Assembly (NCBI RefSeq): GCF_040869045.1
Contig: NC_090320.1
Location: 146,466,941-146,530,940 of the forward strand
DNA from: Eurosta solidaginis
Taxonomy: Eukaryota; Arthropoda; Insecta; Diptera; Tephritidae
DNA length: 64,000 nt
Direction: 5' to 3'
Under the pieces are notes generated by a model. That model saw only the letters and a program-made list of their open reading frames with translations. It was not told where the DNA came from and ran no database searches. The position numbers were made by a program, and so were the translations under genes. Below, in pieces: positions 55,075 through 64,000 of this stretch (its first letter is position 1; each line of letters starts with the position of its first letter).

Positions 55075-56495
55075 TTAGTCTAAAAAATTAATCAAGTCGG
55101 GATTGGCGTGATTTTGTTCGCTGGTAGTCAAGTTAATTTGTCCTTCGGGAGCTCCGTCCGGTTGTTGCGTTGCCCCGTAATAGTCGTCATAAGAATTGTT
55201 GCAATAAATCTGATTTGGATCCGGAGTCGTGAGGTAAGTATTTCCGTCAGATGCCCCAGCGTTCGCGTGGAAGTTGCGTTGCATTTTGTTAGGAGGGCGC
55301 ATATGTTGCGATGACTGTGGGCGCTTCGGCGGTTGAGTATTTTGATTAGGACTGGGTCTATTTTGATAATTAATTTGTCTAGAATGTAGAGAAAGGTCCA
55401 CGTCCATTGGGACTGGTGGCTTTTGTGGTAGATTGGAACGGTTATTGAATCCCGGATTATATTGTTGTTGAGGGCGTGTGCCGAAGCCAGTGTTAGGTTG
55501 GAAATTAAAATTTGGTCGATTATAATAATTCGTTGGACCGTTCTGATTGGGTTGGATTCGGGGAGTCGTGTTGAATGGTCGATTGTTGTAATTGTTCATA
55601 TGTCTTGGATGATAATTATACCGCTGCGGGGATGCCGCATAGGTAAGTTCGGGATAGAAGGGTCGGTGATTTGTTGCAGTCTGTCGTGGAGTTCGCGGTG
55701 GTGATTGATTTAACGATTTATGCACGTTATGTGCGTGGTTCATCCGGAAAGCCATGTTGTCTAGCTTTTGACTTGAGGCAAGGTTGTGGGCTCTCGAATA
55801 CTAAGAAGTCGAGGTAAATCGCTGTTAAGTCCCCTAATAAATGTATCGAGAGTTTTATCCCGATACGAGTTTGTCATCGTTCTTATGGACTCGTCGCCGA
55901 GATCCAGGCATGATATCTTATCTAGAATAAGTGAAAGGTGTTGATACTCCTTTTGATAAAAGGTCGGAATATCATCGCTACGCTGGGCCAACGCAGTCAT
56001 TTGGTATTCGAGGGTACCGATATCCCTCTTATCCGAATAATGCATCATGAGGCATTTACGAATTTGGACCCAGTCGAGTGGAGTACTGTAAAACTCCAGA
56101 GCGGTGTCGGCATCGCCAACAATTTTACGTCGTATGGTATTAAGGATTGAAAAGTATTTAGGCGTGTCCTTCAATGCTTCATATGCTTTTAAAATTCTAT
56201 CTACGCTCTTTCGCCAGGAGCTGAATTCTTCCGGTTTATCCGAAAATGTCCGTAGACATTTAACCATGTCGGGAATCCTGTCCAAGTCATTCATATTCAC
56301 TGTGCTCAGGGCTACGTTACAATCGTGACCACTAAAATCAGTAACGTTAGGTTGGCTAATTCGGTCGAGCACCTCGCGCACAATTGTTTCAACGAAGGTG
56401 GGGTTATTAGTAGCAGGGTTAGAGGCGACAGGATGTGTAGGATTTTCAGGATTAGTCCCTCCGTAATCTAGCCGGAGCTGGTTTAGTTGTTCCAC
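55075..56495 (-). pseudogene. Gag of errantivirus-type element
   Basis: Two blocks. The N-terminal block (56,495-55,761, 244 codons) contains 'TFSDKPEEFSSWRKSVDRIL', 'LNTIRRKIVGDADTALEF' and 'YRDKTLDTFIRGLNSDLPRL', similar to Gag of 17.6/297-like elements. The C-terminal block (55,755-55,075, 226 codons, other frame) is rich in Asn, Pro, Gln and Arg ('NYNNRPFNTTPRIQPNQNGP') and ends '...NLTTSEQNHANPDLINFLD'. It is a probable nucleic-acid-binding tail, without a CCHC knuckle. A one-base shift near 55,765 separates the blocks. Role in active relatives: particle assembly and RNA packaging. Confidence 0.87.
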
Positions 56496-57372
56496 AACTG
56501 CTCTGCTGTACCTGGCTTTTTAACTATTTCTTTTATTACCTTTGTTCTTCAATATTATTCAAAAAGAAGGAAAGTTCCCTCGCATAAATTATTGACTCTT
56601 TTAATTAATTAATCCCTAATCTCTTTTAATTAATTAATTCACTGATTTAATACGTTTTTGCACATCTAGTATATGTTATTAACTGCGTAGGGTATTTACC
56701 AATTTTTTTTCTTCTTATTTAGTAATAAATTCCCTTTGAACCATATGAATTCTTAATTTTCCTTTTTGCCTTTCTAGCAATACGCTTGTTTCAATGATAT
56801 TATAAGAACCTTCTCAAAATCTTTCAATCAATTCTTTCGACAATACAATTTTTAAGTTTTCTTTTTAACCAACATATTCAAATACTCAATAAATTCTCAA
56901 AGTTTATTCAATTATTTATCCTTCTGGGAATTTATAATTAAAATTTTCGTTTAAATGCTTTCCAAGTTTCAACGAATTTTTCTCTAATAATTTTCACTTT
57001 CTTTTTTCCTTTTACAAATTTCACAGTAAGTTTATTTTTCTTTTACTCTTTATTATTTTTTTGTTTAGATTTCCCTAAATTTTTAATATTCACAAGATTA
57101 GAATGTTTCACTTTGTTAAGGATATCTTAAAAACTAGTCTTACATAAGAGTCCAGCGCTGCATGTGGGGTTTTCGCCGCTTCGGTGTTCGTCCTTTTCCC
57201 TCCTGGTACTTGGGTACCTCGGTCGTACTGCCTATTCCACTTCCCGGTGCCGCTGTAGACGCGTGGCCTTACTTGTTATTTTTCAGGCACTTTTAACGTT
57301 TTGTTATATACGTCACTCGAGTGGCCTTACTTTTTGGTTTTCAGGCACTACTACTTTCCGACACTCGCGCTG
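56496..57372 (-). other. Leader of errantivirus-type element
   Basis: About 880 bp, AT-rich, between gag and the primer-binding site. A short local repeat ('CTAATCTCTTTTAATTAATTAAT' type) lies at ~56,595-56,640. The leaders of some fly relatives hold insulator sites; no clear array of that kind was recognised here. Confidence 0.6.
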
Positions 57373-57390
57373 GTCCCTGCTCGGGCGCCA
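57373..57390 (-). other. Primer-binding site, tRNA-Lys type
   Basis: On the minus strand TGGCGCCCGAGCAGGGAC starts at the last LTR base. The sequence complements a lysine tRNA 3' end of the kind used by gypsy. One base differs from the well-known TGGCGCCCGAACAGGGAC form. Confidence 0.75.
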
Positions 57391-57848
57391 GTTAACTTAT
57401 TTCACATTTAAGTTTCCAAAAAAATATATTTTCGGGAGCTTAGCTCCTTTATTCATTCAACTTCAACTTAAGACTAACTTGCAAAATTTTTTATTACTTA
57501 AATCTAACTTGCTCTGCTACTCAGCTCTGCCACTGCCTCTGCTGTTACTCACTTGACGATTTCCATCACTTGTTGCAGATGGCCTTTTGCTGACGATGCG
57601 CTTCTCATCAATTGTTGCATTCACATTTGCTTATTTCCGAGTACTCGCTTGACGGTTTCCATCACTTGTTGCAGATGGCCTTTTGCTGACGATGCGCTTC
57701 TCATCAATTGTTGCATTCACATTTGCTTATTTTCAAGGAGTCATATTTCGTACGTGGCTTTACTTTATTTACTTTTCTGTGGAATGTGGTGTCTTCTTGT
57801 ATTTGTAAGCTTTGAATAAATATCTTTTGAATGTGTGTCGTGATAACA
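57390..57848 (-). repeat. 5' LTR of errantivirus-type element
   Basis: 459 bp, plus-strand reading AGTTAACTTATTTCACATTT to GTCGTGATAACA. It carries the same ~95-bp internal duplication as the other LTR (~57,553-57,735) and differs at a handful of bases plus a 7-bp indel near 57,545. Confidence 0.92.
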
Positions 57849-57852
57849 TATA

Positions 57853-60085
57853 TACTATATGTACCATCATATATATATTATGTATATCACCGATCTCTAT
57901 GATTTTTTTACACAACAATATATACTATATACGTAAGCAATCGGTGATATTTGAAGCTTATTGCTGTTAAAATGGGGTAGAAATTGCGAAAAGTTTCTTA
58001 TCTGAACAATCGGTTGTATGAGATATCTACTATATATACAACCGATCTCTATGAGTTTTTCAGACAACACTATATGCTATATCCGTAAGCATTCGGGAAA
58101 ATTTGAAGCTTCTAGCTGTTAAAATGGGGCTGATATTGCGAAAATATATATATATATATACCACCGATTTTTATGATTTTTTCAGACAAAAATATATGTT
58201 ATATACTTAAGCAGTCGTTGAAATTTGAAGCCTCTCGCTCTTAAAATAGGGCTGTGATTACGAAAAGTTTTTTATCTGAACAATCGGTTGTGGGAGATAT
58301 ATACTATTTATACAACCGATCTCATCAATTTTTTCAGACAACAATATGTGCAATATACCAAATTATATTGAGAAGTTTGAAGCTTCAATCTGTTAAATTG
58401 AGGAAGAGATAACAAAAATCCTCTTTTTATGAAAAATCGGTTGTATGGAGGATATATGCTATAGTGTTCCGATCCGGCCGGTTCCGACAAATGTCTAATC
58501 GGACACCCAAATACACCCGCTCACAAAATTTTATCAAGATATCTCAAAAATTGAGGGCCTAGTTTGCATACAAAGAGACAAACGGACAGACGGACATGGC
58601 TAAATCAACTCAGCTCTTCATCCTGATTATTTCGGTATAATTAATTGTGGGTCTATCTATTTTCCTTTATGGACTTACAATTTTGGGTATCGTGACGAAA
58701 TTAATATACCATTTCATTTTCATGAAAGGTACTTTGTGTGAGGATGCAATTGTGGTCTGCATGTAAAAACTGTGACTACGAATCACGTATTTCAAAAATA
58801 TATGACGTAGACGTTACTATTTGAAGAAATTTGATGAATTTTGAAGCTTCTAGTCGTAAAAAAGGGGCAAATATGAGTATTTGTATGGGGTATATAATAT
58901 ATATACCACCAATCTCTATGATTTTTTCAGACAACAATATATGCTATATACGTAAGCATTTGGTGAAATTTTAAGCTTCTAGCTGTTAAAACGGGGCAGA
59001 AATTGCGCAAAGTTTCTTATCTGAACAATCGGTTGTATGAGATATATACTATGTATACCACCGATCTCAATGATTTTTTCAGACATCAATATATGCTATT
59101 GGTGAAATTTGAAGCTTCTAGCTGCTAAAATGGGGTTGAAATTGCAAAAAAAAATATATATATATACTATATATATATACTATATATACCATCATATATA
59201 TATTATATATATCACCGATCTCTATGATTTTTCTACACAACAATATATGCTATATACGTAAGCAATTGGTGAAATTTGAAGCTTATTGCTGTTAAAATGG
59301 GATAGAAATTGCGAAAAGTTTCTTATTTGAACAATCGGTTGAATGAGATATATACTATATATACAACCGATCTCTATGGTTTTCAGACAACAATATATGC
59401 TATATACGTAAGCAGTCGGTTAAATTTGAAGGTTCTAGCTGTTAAAATTGGGCTTAAATGCGAATATATATATATATATACTATATATACCACCATATAT
59501 ATACTATATACAGCATCGAACTTTATGATTTTTTCAGACAACAATATATGCAATATACGTAAGCATTCGTTGAAATTTGAAGCCTCTAACTCTTAAAATA
59601 GGGCAGTAATTACGAAAAGTTTCTTATCTTAACAATCGTTTGTGGGGGATATATACTATATATACGACCGATCTGATCAATTTTTTCAGACAACAATATG
59701 CGCAATATACGAAAGTATATGGTGAAGTTTGAAGCTTCAATCTGTTAAATTGAGGAAGATATGACAAAAATCCTCTTTTTCTGATAAATCGGTTGTATAG
59801 AGGATATATGCTATAGTGGTCCGATCCGGCCGGTTCCGACAAGTCTAATCGGACACCCAAATACACCCGCTCACCAAATTTTATCAAGATATCTCAAAAA
59901 TTGAGGGACTAGTTTGCATACAAACAGACAGATGGACAGACGGACATGACTAAATCAACTCAGCTCCTCATCCTGATTATTTCTGTATAATTAATGGTGG
60001 ATCTATCTATTTTCTTTTAAGGACTTACAATTTTGTGTTTCGTGACGAAATTAATATACCATTTCATTTTCATGAAAGGTATAAG
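57853..60085 (-). repeat. AT-rich repeat array, segment 8, inverted
   Basis: Core units and two long modules on the minus strand ('GGACAGACGGACATG' at ~58,583 and ~59,936; GTCGGAACCGGCC-type segments at ~58,475-58,490 and ~59,820-59,840). The segment ends at 60,085 with the near-palindrome ACCATTTCATTTTCATGAAA, the 5' terminus of the long module, against LINE sequence. Confidence 0.85.
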
Positions 60086-60731
60086 AATTAAGTCATGGTC
60101 TGATACAAAACAAAGCTGGTCAAATTTATGAATATATATCAAGTCAGATTACATAAAATAGTCTAGTAAGCTGGGATTGGAGTTGTTCGCATACCTCGTA
60201 GGTATTGTGTGATTTACTATGGTTAAACCAGCTGTTGAAACCTGATCACAAATCGCCACTAATGACGTAACATTCATAATCAATTAGATAAACGGACAGC
60301 GCATTAAAAAACAATCTAACGTGCAACGTTTAGGCGGGTTGTAAACACAAGAAACTAAAGCCTTTTTTACACCATAAGAGACCTCAGAAATGATAAATTT
60401 AACATCTGAGTCGACAGACATACTAAGAGGCTTAATGCTAAGATTTGTCTGGCAATAGATCGCCACACCGCCCCCTTTCTTACGTTTCCTGTCATTCCGA
60501 ATAATACTAATACAATAATGCAGATCAGAGGTATTTTCACTAAACCATGTTTCGCTTATACAAATAACATCAACCAACGTTCCTCAAAAATGTATCTAAC
60601 ATAATCCATTTTATCAGAGCTTAGGCTGCGTGTATTAAAATGAACCATGTTAAGACCAACAGGTTGTTTACACAAGATATTCAACAACAGCTTATGATTA
60701 CCTTTAGCGCCGGTACTTGAGTTATCAGTTA
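60086..60731 (-). pseudogene. LINE ORF2 endonuclease domain
   Basis: Minus-strand pieces of an APE-type endonuclease of the CR1/Jockey group: 'VGLNMVHFNTRSLSSDKMDY' (60,700-60,600), 'VDVICISETWFSENTSDLHY', 'RKRKKGGGVAIYCQTNLSIK', 'ALVSCVYNPPKRCTLDCF' (60,577-60,284), then after frameshifts 'IPTRYANNSNPSLLDYF' and 'QLCFVSDHDLIL', whose His-Asp ends the domain. The sequence stops at 60,086 against the AT array. The next part of such a protein is what is found at 39,136 (+). Frameshifts near 60,590 and 60,240 and a stop near 60,140 make it inactive. Confidence 0.82.
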
Positions 60732-61901
60732 GGTTAAGTTAGGTTGAACTTGCCGGTCCATGAGGACCTCAGATAGACTGATTGAGTCCCTAGTGTTACC
60801 AGAAGTTTGTTTTAACGGCCAAACTGAAAAACCCTATCAAAAATCAGGACCTATGTTATAAAATAACTCCGTCCTCTTGGCAAATACTAGAAGCCTCCTA
60901 GGAGTTAAGCCACTTGCTGCTTCTAGATCTGACAGCTGTATCACTCCTAATAGCTGGAGTCTTAGCCTGGCAAGTGTAGGGCACGAGCACAGAACGTGCT
61001 CGATCGTTTCCTCCTCCAACCCGCACTTCCTACATCTGCTATCACTGACCAAGCCTAATTTAAAGGCATGTGACGCCAGAAGGCAGTGTCCAGTCAGAAT
61101 ACCCGTCATGAGTCTACAGTTCTCTCTTTTTAATAATAGAAGCAACTGTGTTATTCTAAGGTCGTAAGAGCTACACATAATCTTCGACACTTTACAGCCC
61201 CGCGCTTGAACCTACGCCTTTCCCGCTTGATCGATCATGTGCACCTCTCGCCTTCGCTTAATCTCGCCCAATCTAATTGGGACGTCTACGGAGCAAACTT
61301 CAAAGGATGCGCCCTTTTTAGCTAGTTCGTCTGCTTTTTCATTCCCATCTATTCCCATATGCCCTGGGACCCAATATAGATGTATGCTTCTCCCTGTCCC
61401 GATTCTCTCCAGAGACTACTTACACTCTAACATGCATTTAGATGCTGTGATATGCGAGATTATTGCCTTAATTGCTGATTGACTGTCAATATAAAAGTTA
61501 ACACGGTTGCAGCTTAAGCTATTCTCTTCCAGGGTTTCTACTGCTTTGATTACGGCTAATATTTCGCTTGGAAAACGCTACAGTAATCCGGCAGCCTGTA
61601 GGATCTGCTTATTTCCGGATCAGTGCAGTATACCGCAAACCCTACTCCTTCCACTACTTTGGAACCATCGATGTACACATGTATCGCCTCGTCCGCCATT
61701 TGCGCACCCTTGCGCCAACCGTCCACCTCTATTGTGGCCTTAAGATCTCCCTCGAAGCGCAGATAGGTAATCAGGTAGTCTGTTCGTCTTGTGATTGATG
61801 ACTCTATACTACTATGGCCATATGGTCGGCGCTCAAGCTGCCCCGAAGCACCGAGCCTGGTTGCGGTCGTTAATGCTTTGTTCTTTGCTACCAGGTCTAC
61901 A
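60732..61901 (-). mobile_element. 5'-truncated LOA-type LINE copy
   Basis: Matches 31,600-32,760 of the larger LOA copy at high identity, so only the RNase H, zinc motif and 3' UTR remain. It is flanked by a 13-bp target duplication (GAGTTATCAGTTA at 60,719-60,731 and GAGTTAACAGTTA at 61,902-61,914). Its 3' tail on the plus strand reads GGTTAAGTTAGGTTGAAC. It interrupts the start of ORF2 of a CR1/Jockey-group LINE. Confidence 0.93.
60837..61901 (-). pseudogene. RNase H and C-terminus of LOA-type ORF2
   Basis: Frames include 'LVAKNKALTTATRLGASGQL', 'AIHVYIDGSKVVEGVGFAVY' (RNase H start; Thr changed to Ile in TDGS) and, further on, 'SRCRKCGLEEETIEHVLCSC' with the C-terminal zinc motif, ending at a stop at 60,837. 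A stop or frameshift near 61,556 and changes near 61,200 break the frame. It is fused upstream, in frame, to 'MMSLCQPTIFNLTLLLTVN' of the host LINE. It has no RT and is non-functional. Confidence 0.88.
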
Positions 61902-61960
61902 GAGTTAACAGTTAACAGTAATGTTAAATTAAATATTGTGGGCTGACATAGAGACATCAT
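61902..61960 (-). pseudogene. LINE ORF2 N-terminal stub
   Basis: Starts with ATG at 61,960 (second ATG at 61,957) and reads 'MMSLCQPTIFNLTLLLTVN' into the LOA insertion. On the other side the host ORF2 resumes with 'SSTGAKGNHKLLLNILCKQP' toward the endonuclease domain, so this is the probable ORF2 start of the CR1/Jockey-group LINE. Confidence 0.65.
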
Positions 61961-62148
61961 TGCATTACCAAAAAACACATATCTTTGACATAGAAGGGAG
62001 AAAAGTAGAAAAAAGCAGTAGGGAGTATACAAATAGAAAGAGAAAGGAAAAAAAAAATCATTCTATCTTAAATTTAAAAATTCTGTTATACTCTTAAAAT
62101 TATAAAGCTTAAATAACATTATGTTAAAAATTATAAAGTTTTACAGTT
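61961..62148 (-). other. ORF1-ORF2 spacer of the LINE
   Basis: About 190 bp of AT-rich sequence between the ORF1 stop and the ORF2 start on the minus strand. No further feature seen. Confidence 0.55.
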
Positions 62149-63507
62149 TTACGCTCTGCCAACAATTTCATCAATATCTATCTTATCATTTACCCTAATT
62201 GCTTCTTCGCCATCTCTTTTTCGAACCATCACCTGTCCTCGCACAGAAAAAGCTGCTGCTAAGAGTTTTTGAAGCTTTAGCTCAGCTGCATATTGCATTA
62301 TCTCGCGATTCGCTCTCGAAAGGCTTTCAGGAGCCTTCAATTGAGATGTCGCTGGCAATCAGAGCTTTTTTGTTGGTTTTACAATAACTAGCAACAGCTT
62401 TGAGAAAACGACCTCGAGCATGTTAGGAGAACAGTTTGATGATAACTGGTGAAGAAGAAGCAGAGTAGTTGCTCGGTTGTTTGGATTTGTTGGAGGGAAT
62501 TCGAAAAACTTATCTAACAGCAGGCACCTCAGTGTGTACAGCTTTACAAATGTTAGCGAATATCTCCACACACTTCTCATTAACAACATTACCGGCTGAA
62601 TTCTGTAATTCAGTCTCATCTCAAGTCTCTAAATTTGAGATTTTCCTTTAGAGACAATTTTTGTGACTTGAGACGATTTCGGTATTCAGTAAACGAAATT
62701 CACAAAAACAATTCACCATATCAACGAAATTCACCAAAAAGACAATTTACTCATACATTGAACAAATAATATAGCATTGCAATTTGTCAACATAGCGTTA
62801 GATGGTTTTGTGGCTGAGCTTGCGAAGACGCCGTTCGTTCAGCGGTGCCATAATAGAGTTCGATTTTATTTTAAGTATTTTCTGTTTTTTAATTATTTCT
62901 ATGCTTATTTCAATTTGAGGAATAAAACAACATATTTAAAGGGTTTTTCGCAAATAATTTTCATACTTTTTCTGAAATTTTCATGTTTGTGATCTACCCC
63001 GGCGCAGCTCACAAATTCAATTTGCTTTTGTGCGGCTGGAGACGTGAGACAGCTTACAGAATGGCAAATTGTCTCAAAAGTGATTTTCACCCAGTCTCAT
63101 ATAGTGACTAGAGACGGCTTATTGAATTCAGCTTTAGGTATGCCGTTTAAAATTAGATCAGTGGAAACGGCAACATTTTCACATATATCAACTTTTTTCT
63201 TTAGTGAAATTATCCCTGATTTTAGAATTTTGTTCTCCTCACTCACAGATTCAACCGCTGTCAACCTAACATCCAAGTATTTTATGCTGTTCTTAATAGA
63301 GAGCAGCTCAGCTGAGATCGCATAAATTTTTTGCGTCAGTCTCTCTCCACTGTTCTTTACGTCGCCAGTCAGCTTTTTAACCATGCTCTGATTCTGCTTC
63401 TCAATTTTCGCCTCAAACTGCTGTACTTACTTACTTTGAAGAGGGGTATTGGCTCTTTGCGGGGACACCTTAGCGCTACTTAACATTTTCCTCTCATTTA
63501 TAGACAT
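62149..63507 (-). pseudogene. LINE ORF1 (coiled coil, FP-like C-terminus), split by MITE
   Basis: Start ATG at 63,507 ('MSINERKMLSSAKVSPQRAN'), a stop at ~63,428, then a coiled-coil region ('KLTGDVKNSGERLTQKIYAI', 'VESVSEENKILKSGIISLKK') and 'VAVSTDLILNGIPKA'. A 538-bp MITE interrupts here. Beyond it: 'VVNEKCVEIFANICKAVHTE', 'ALIASDISIEG' and 'LSRANREIMQYAAELKLQKL', 'FSVRGQVMVRKRDGEE', ending at 62,149. The C-terminal half resembles the baculovirus FP25-like domain of CR1/Jockey-type ORF1 proteins, presumed to bind RNA. Stops near 62,535 and 62,425 and frameshifts near 62,345 and 62,540 make it non-functional. Confidence 0.75.
62595..63132. mobile_element. MITE with GCTGAATTC ends, 538 bp
   Basis: The termini are GCTGAATTC at the left and GAATTCAGC at the right. 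Subterminal GTCTC/GAGAC motifs recur in both halves (CAGTCTCATCTCAAGTCTCT at 62,609-62,628, TAGAGAC; then TGGAGACGTGAGACAG, GTCTC and CTAGAGACGG on the right), giving a partly inverted layout. It interrupts LINE ORF1 coding. No transposase frame. A target duplication was not resolved. Confidence 0.75.
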
Positions 63508-63760
63508 TTTGCAATTGTTCTTTTTGTAATTGTTCTTTGTATGTATTTAATTATTTTGATATCAATTTATTGCAATGTTTAAACACGATACACGAAGTAA
63601 ATGTAAATATAAGTAGCCAACAACGCTTAACAAATGGGCAGAGATCACAAAACGAATTTTATTATTTAAAAACAAACGAAAAGATGACAAAACCGGCTGT
63701 GCTACAAAAACACGTCTACTCAGCCATAACACTAGTATAGCAGGAATAAGAGGGTCACTT
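63508..63760 (-). other. Probable LINE 5' UTR
   Basis: Noncoding DNA between the ORF1 start and the jockey-like fragment. It begins near 63,760, where 'CCAAGTGGCCAAGTGACC' joins the two elements. No promoter motif was identified. Confidence 0.45.
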
Positions 63761-64000
63761 GGCCACTTGGACAGCATGTGCAAGGAGGAATATAGATATT
63801 ACTTATTTCTAGGCCAACATCACCTAACCGTATGGTTATGCCATGACTTTCTAAGGTGTTGTCCCTGCAGCTGATATTGTGTTGAAATAATCTATATTGC
63901 ACGGTGTGATAGTTGATAAAGGCAAGGCCACCATTATTGCCCCTTGTGCGATCTTTCCTGTCGATGTTGTAGCCATTCCAAGTTGGGAGGTCCAATCTGG
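63761..64000 (-). pseudogene. Jockey-like LINE endonuclease fragment (partial)
   Basis: Minus-strand frame with 'DLPTWNGYNIDRKDRTRGNN', 'GGLAFINYHTVQYRLFQHNI' and 'DNTLESHGITIRLGDVGLEI' followed by 'SNIYIPPCTCCPSG'. This order is characteristic of the APE endonuclease of jockey-clade ORF2 in insects. The fragment leaves the window on the right and is cut on the left near 63,760, where the CR1/Jockey-group LINE's 5' end begins. The clade differs from that LINE, so the latter probably inserted here. Confidence 0.75.

Larger units (their letters stand above)
49965..57852 (-). mobile_element. Errantivirus-type (gypsy/17.6-like) endogenous element
   Basis: Body 49,969-57,848 (7.9 kb), flanked by TATA (49,965-49,968 and 57,849-57,852). 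Order on the minus strand: 5' LTR, primer-binding site, ~0.9-kb leader, gag, protease, RT-RNase H, integrase, env-like region, polypurine tract, 3' LTR. This is the layout of insect errantiviruses, which can be vertically inherited and sometimes infectious in flies. All ORFs carry stops or frameshifts, so this copy is defective. The two LTRs (459 and 465 bp) differ at several sites. Confidence 0.93.

Noticed and set aside
56496..57372. gypsy-type insulator in the errantivirus leader
   Set aside because: No convincing cluster of Su(Hw)-type sites was recognised by eye. A motif scan would be needed, and without it the claim is unsupported.
60728..60750. TTAGG-like run resembling insect telomere repeats
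   Set aside because: It is the 3' tail of the truncated LOA-type LINE and is only a few units long and imperfect. It is not telomeric DNA.

Overview
The window is transposable-element (TE) and satellite DNA from a dipteran insect. No host gene, tRNA, rRNA or bacterial-style operon is visible. The mix (errantivirus with env, LOA-type LINE with a DUF4780-like ORF1, Transib, hAT, Penelope, a tRNA-derived SINE, and AT-rich repeats carrying a GTCCGTCTGTC stretch) suggests a higher fly, perhaps a tephritid fruit fly. That assignment is inference from element types, not from a marker gene.

Layout. 1-2,862: AT-rich repeat family (here 'AT array') with a LINE 3' fragment at ~621-1,430. 2,863-5,741: about 2.65 tandem units of ~1.08 kb. 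5,742-13,661: a second satellite with ~0.92-kb units, broken by a minus-strand Penelope element (8,516-11,013) and a SINE fragment. 13,662-24,192: AT array with a TIR MITE at 16,372-17,007. 24,197-33,175: a Ty3/gypsy-type LTR element with SAP-domain Gag and no RT; a nearly intact LOA-type LINE (27,556-32,766) sits in its 3' LTR. 33,193-36,732: a diverged relative in the opposite orientation. 36,733-39,135: AT array. 39,136-40,850: LINE RT fragment with a 308-bp foldback insertion. 41,823-47,036: a hAT element with 8-bp TSD that contains a SINE, which contains a Transib element with RSS-like ends. 47,045-48,290: unassigned DNA and a foldback element. 48,290-49,968: AT array (now inverted) with an RTE-like LINE end. 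49,969-57,848: a complete-length but decayed errantivirus. 57,849-60,085: AT array. 60,086-63,750: the 5' part of a CR1/Jockey-group LINE on the minus strand, itself hit by a truncated LOA copy and a MITE. 63,732-64,000: a jockey-like endonuclease fragment that leaves the window.

How the parts relate. Target-site duplications give a relative order in several places: Transib after SINE after hAT; LOA after the SAP-Gag LTR element; both LTR elements after the AT array; errantivirus and RTE-like LINE after the AT array. The LINE 5' piece ending at 60,086 (minus) and the LINE piece starting at 39,136 (plus) meet at nearly the same point of ORF2, each against an opposite terminus of the AT-rich family. 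This fits insertion of the AT family into one LINE followed by inversion, though two copies of the same LINE family would also explain it. The least decayed coding sequence is the LOA element (two overlapping ORFs, one internal stop). All other coding regions carry stops, frameshifts or deletions.
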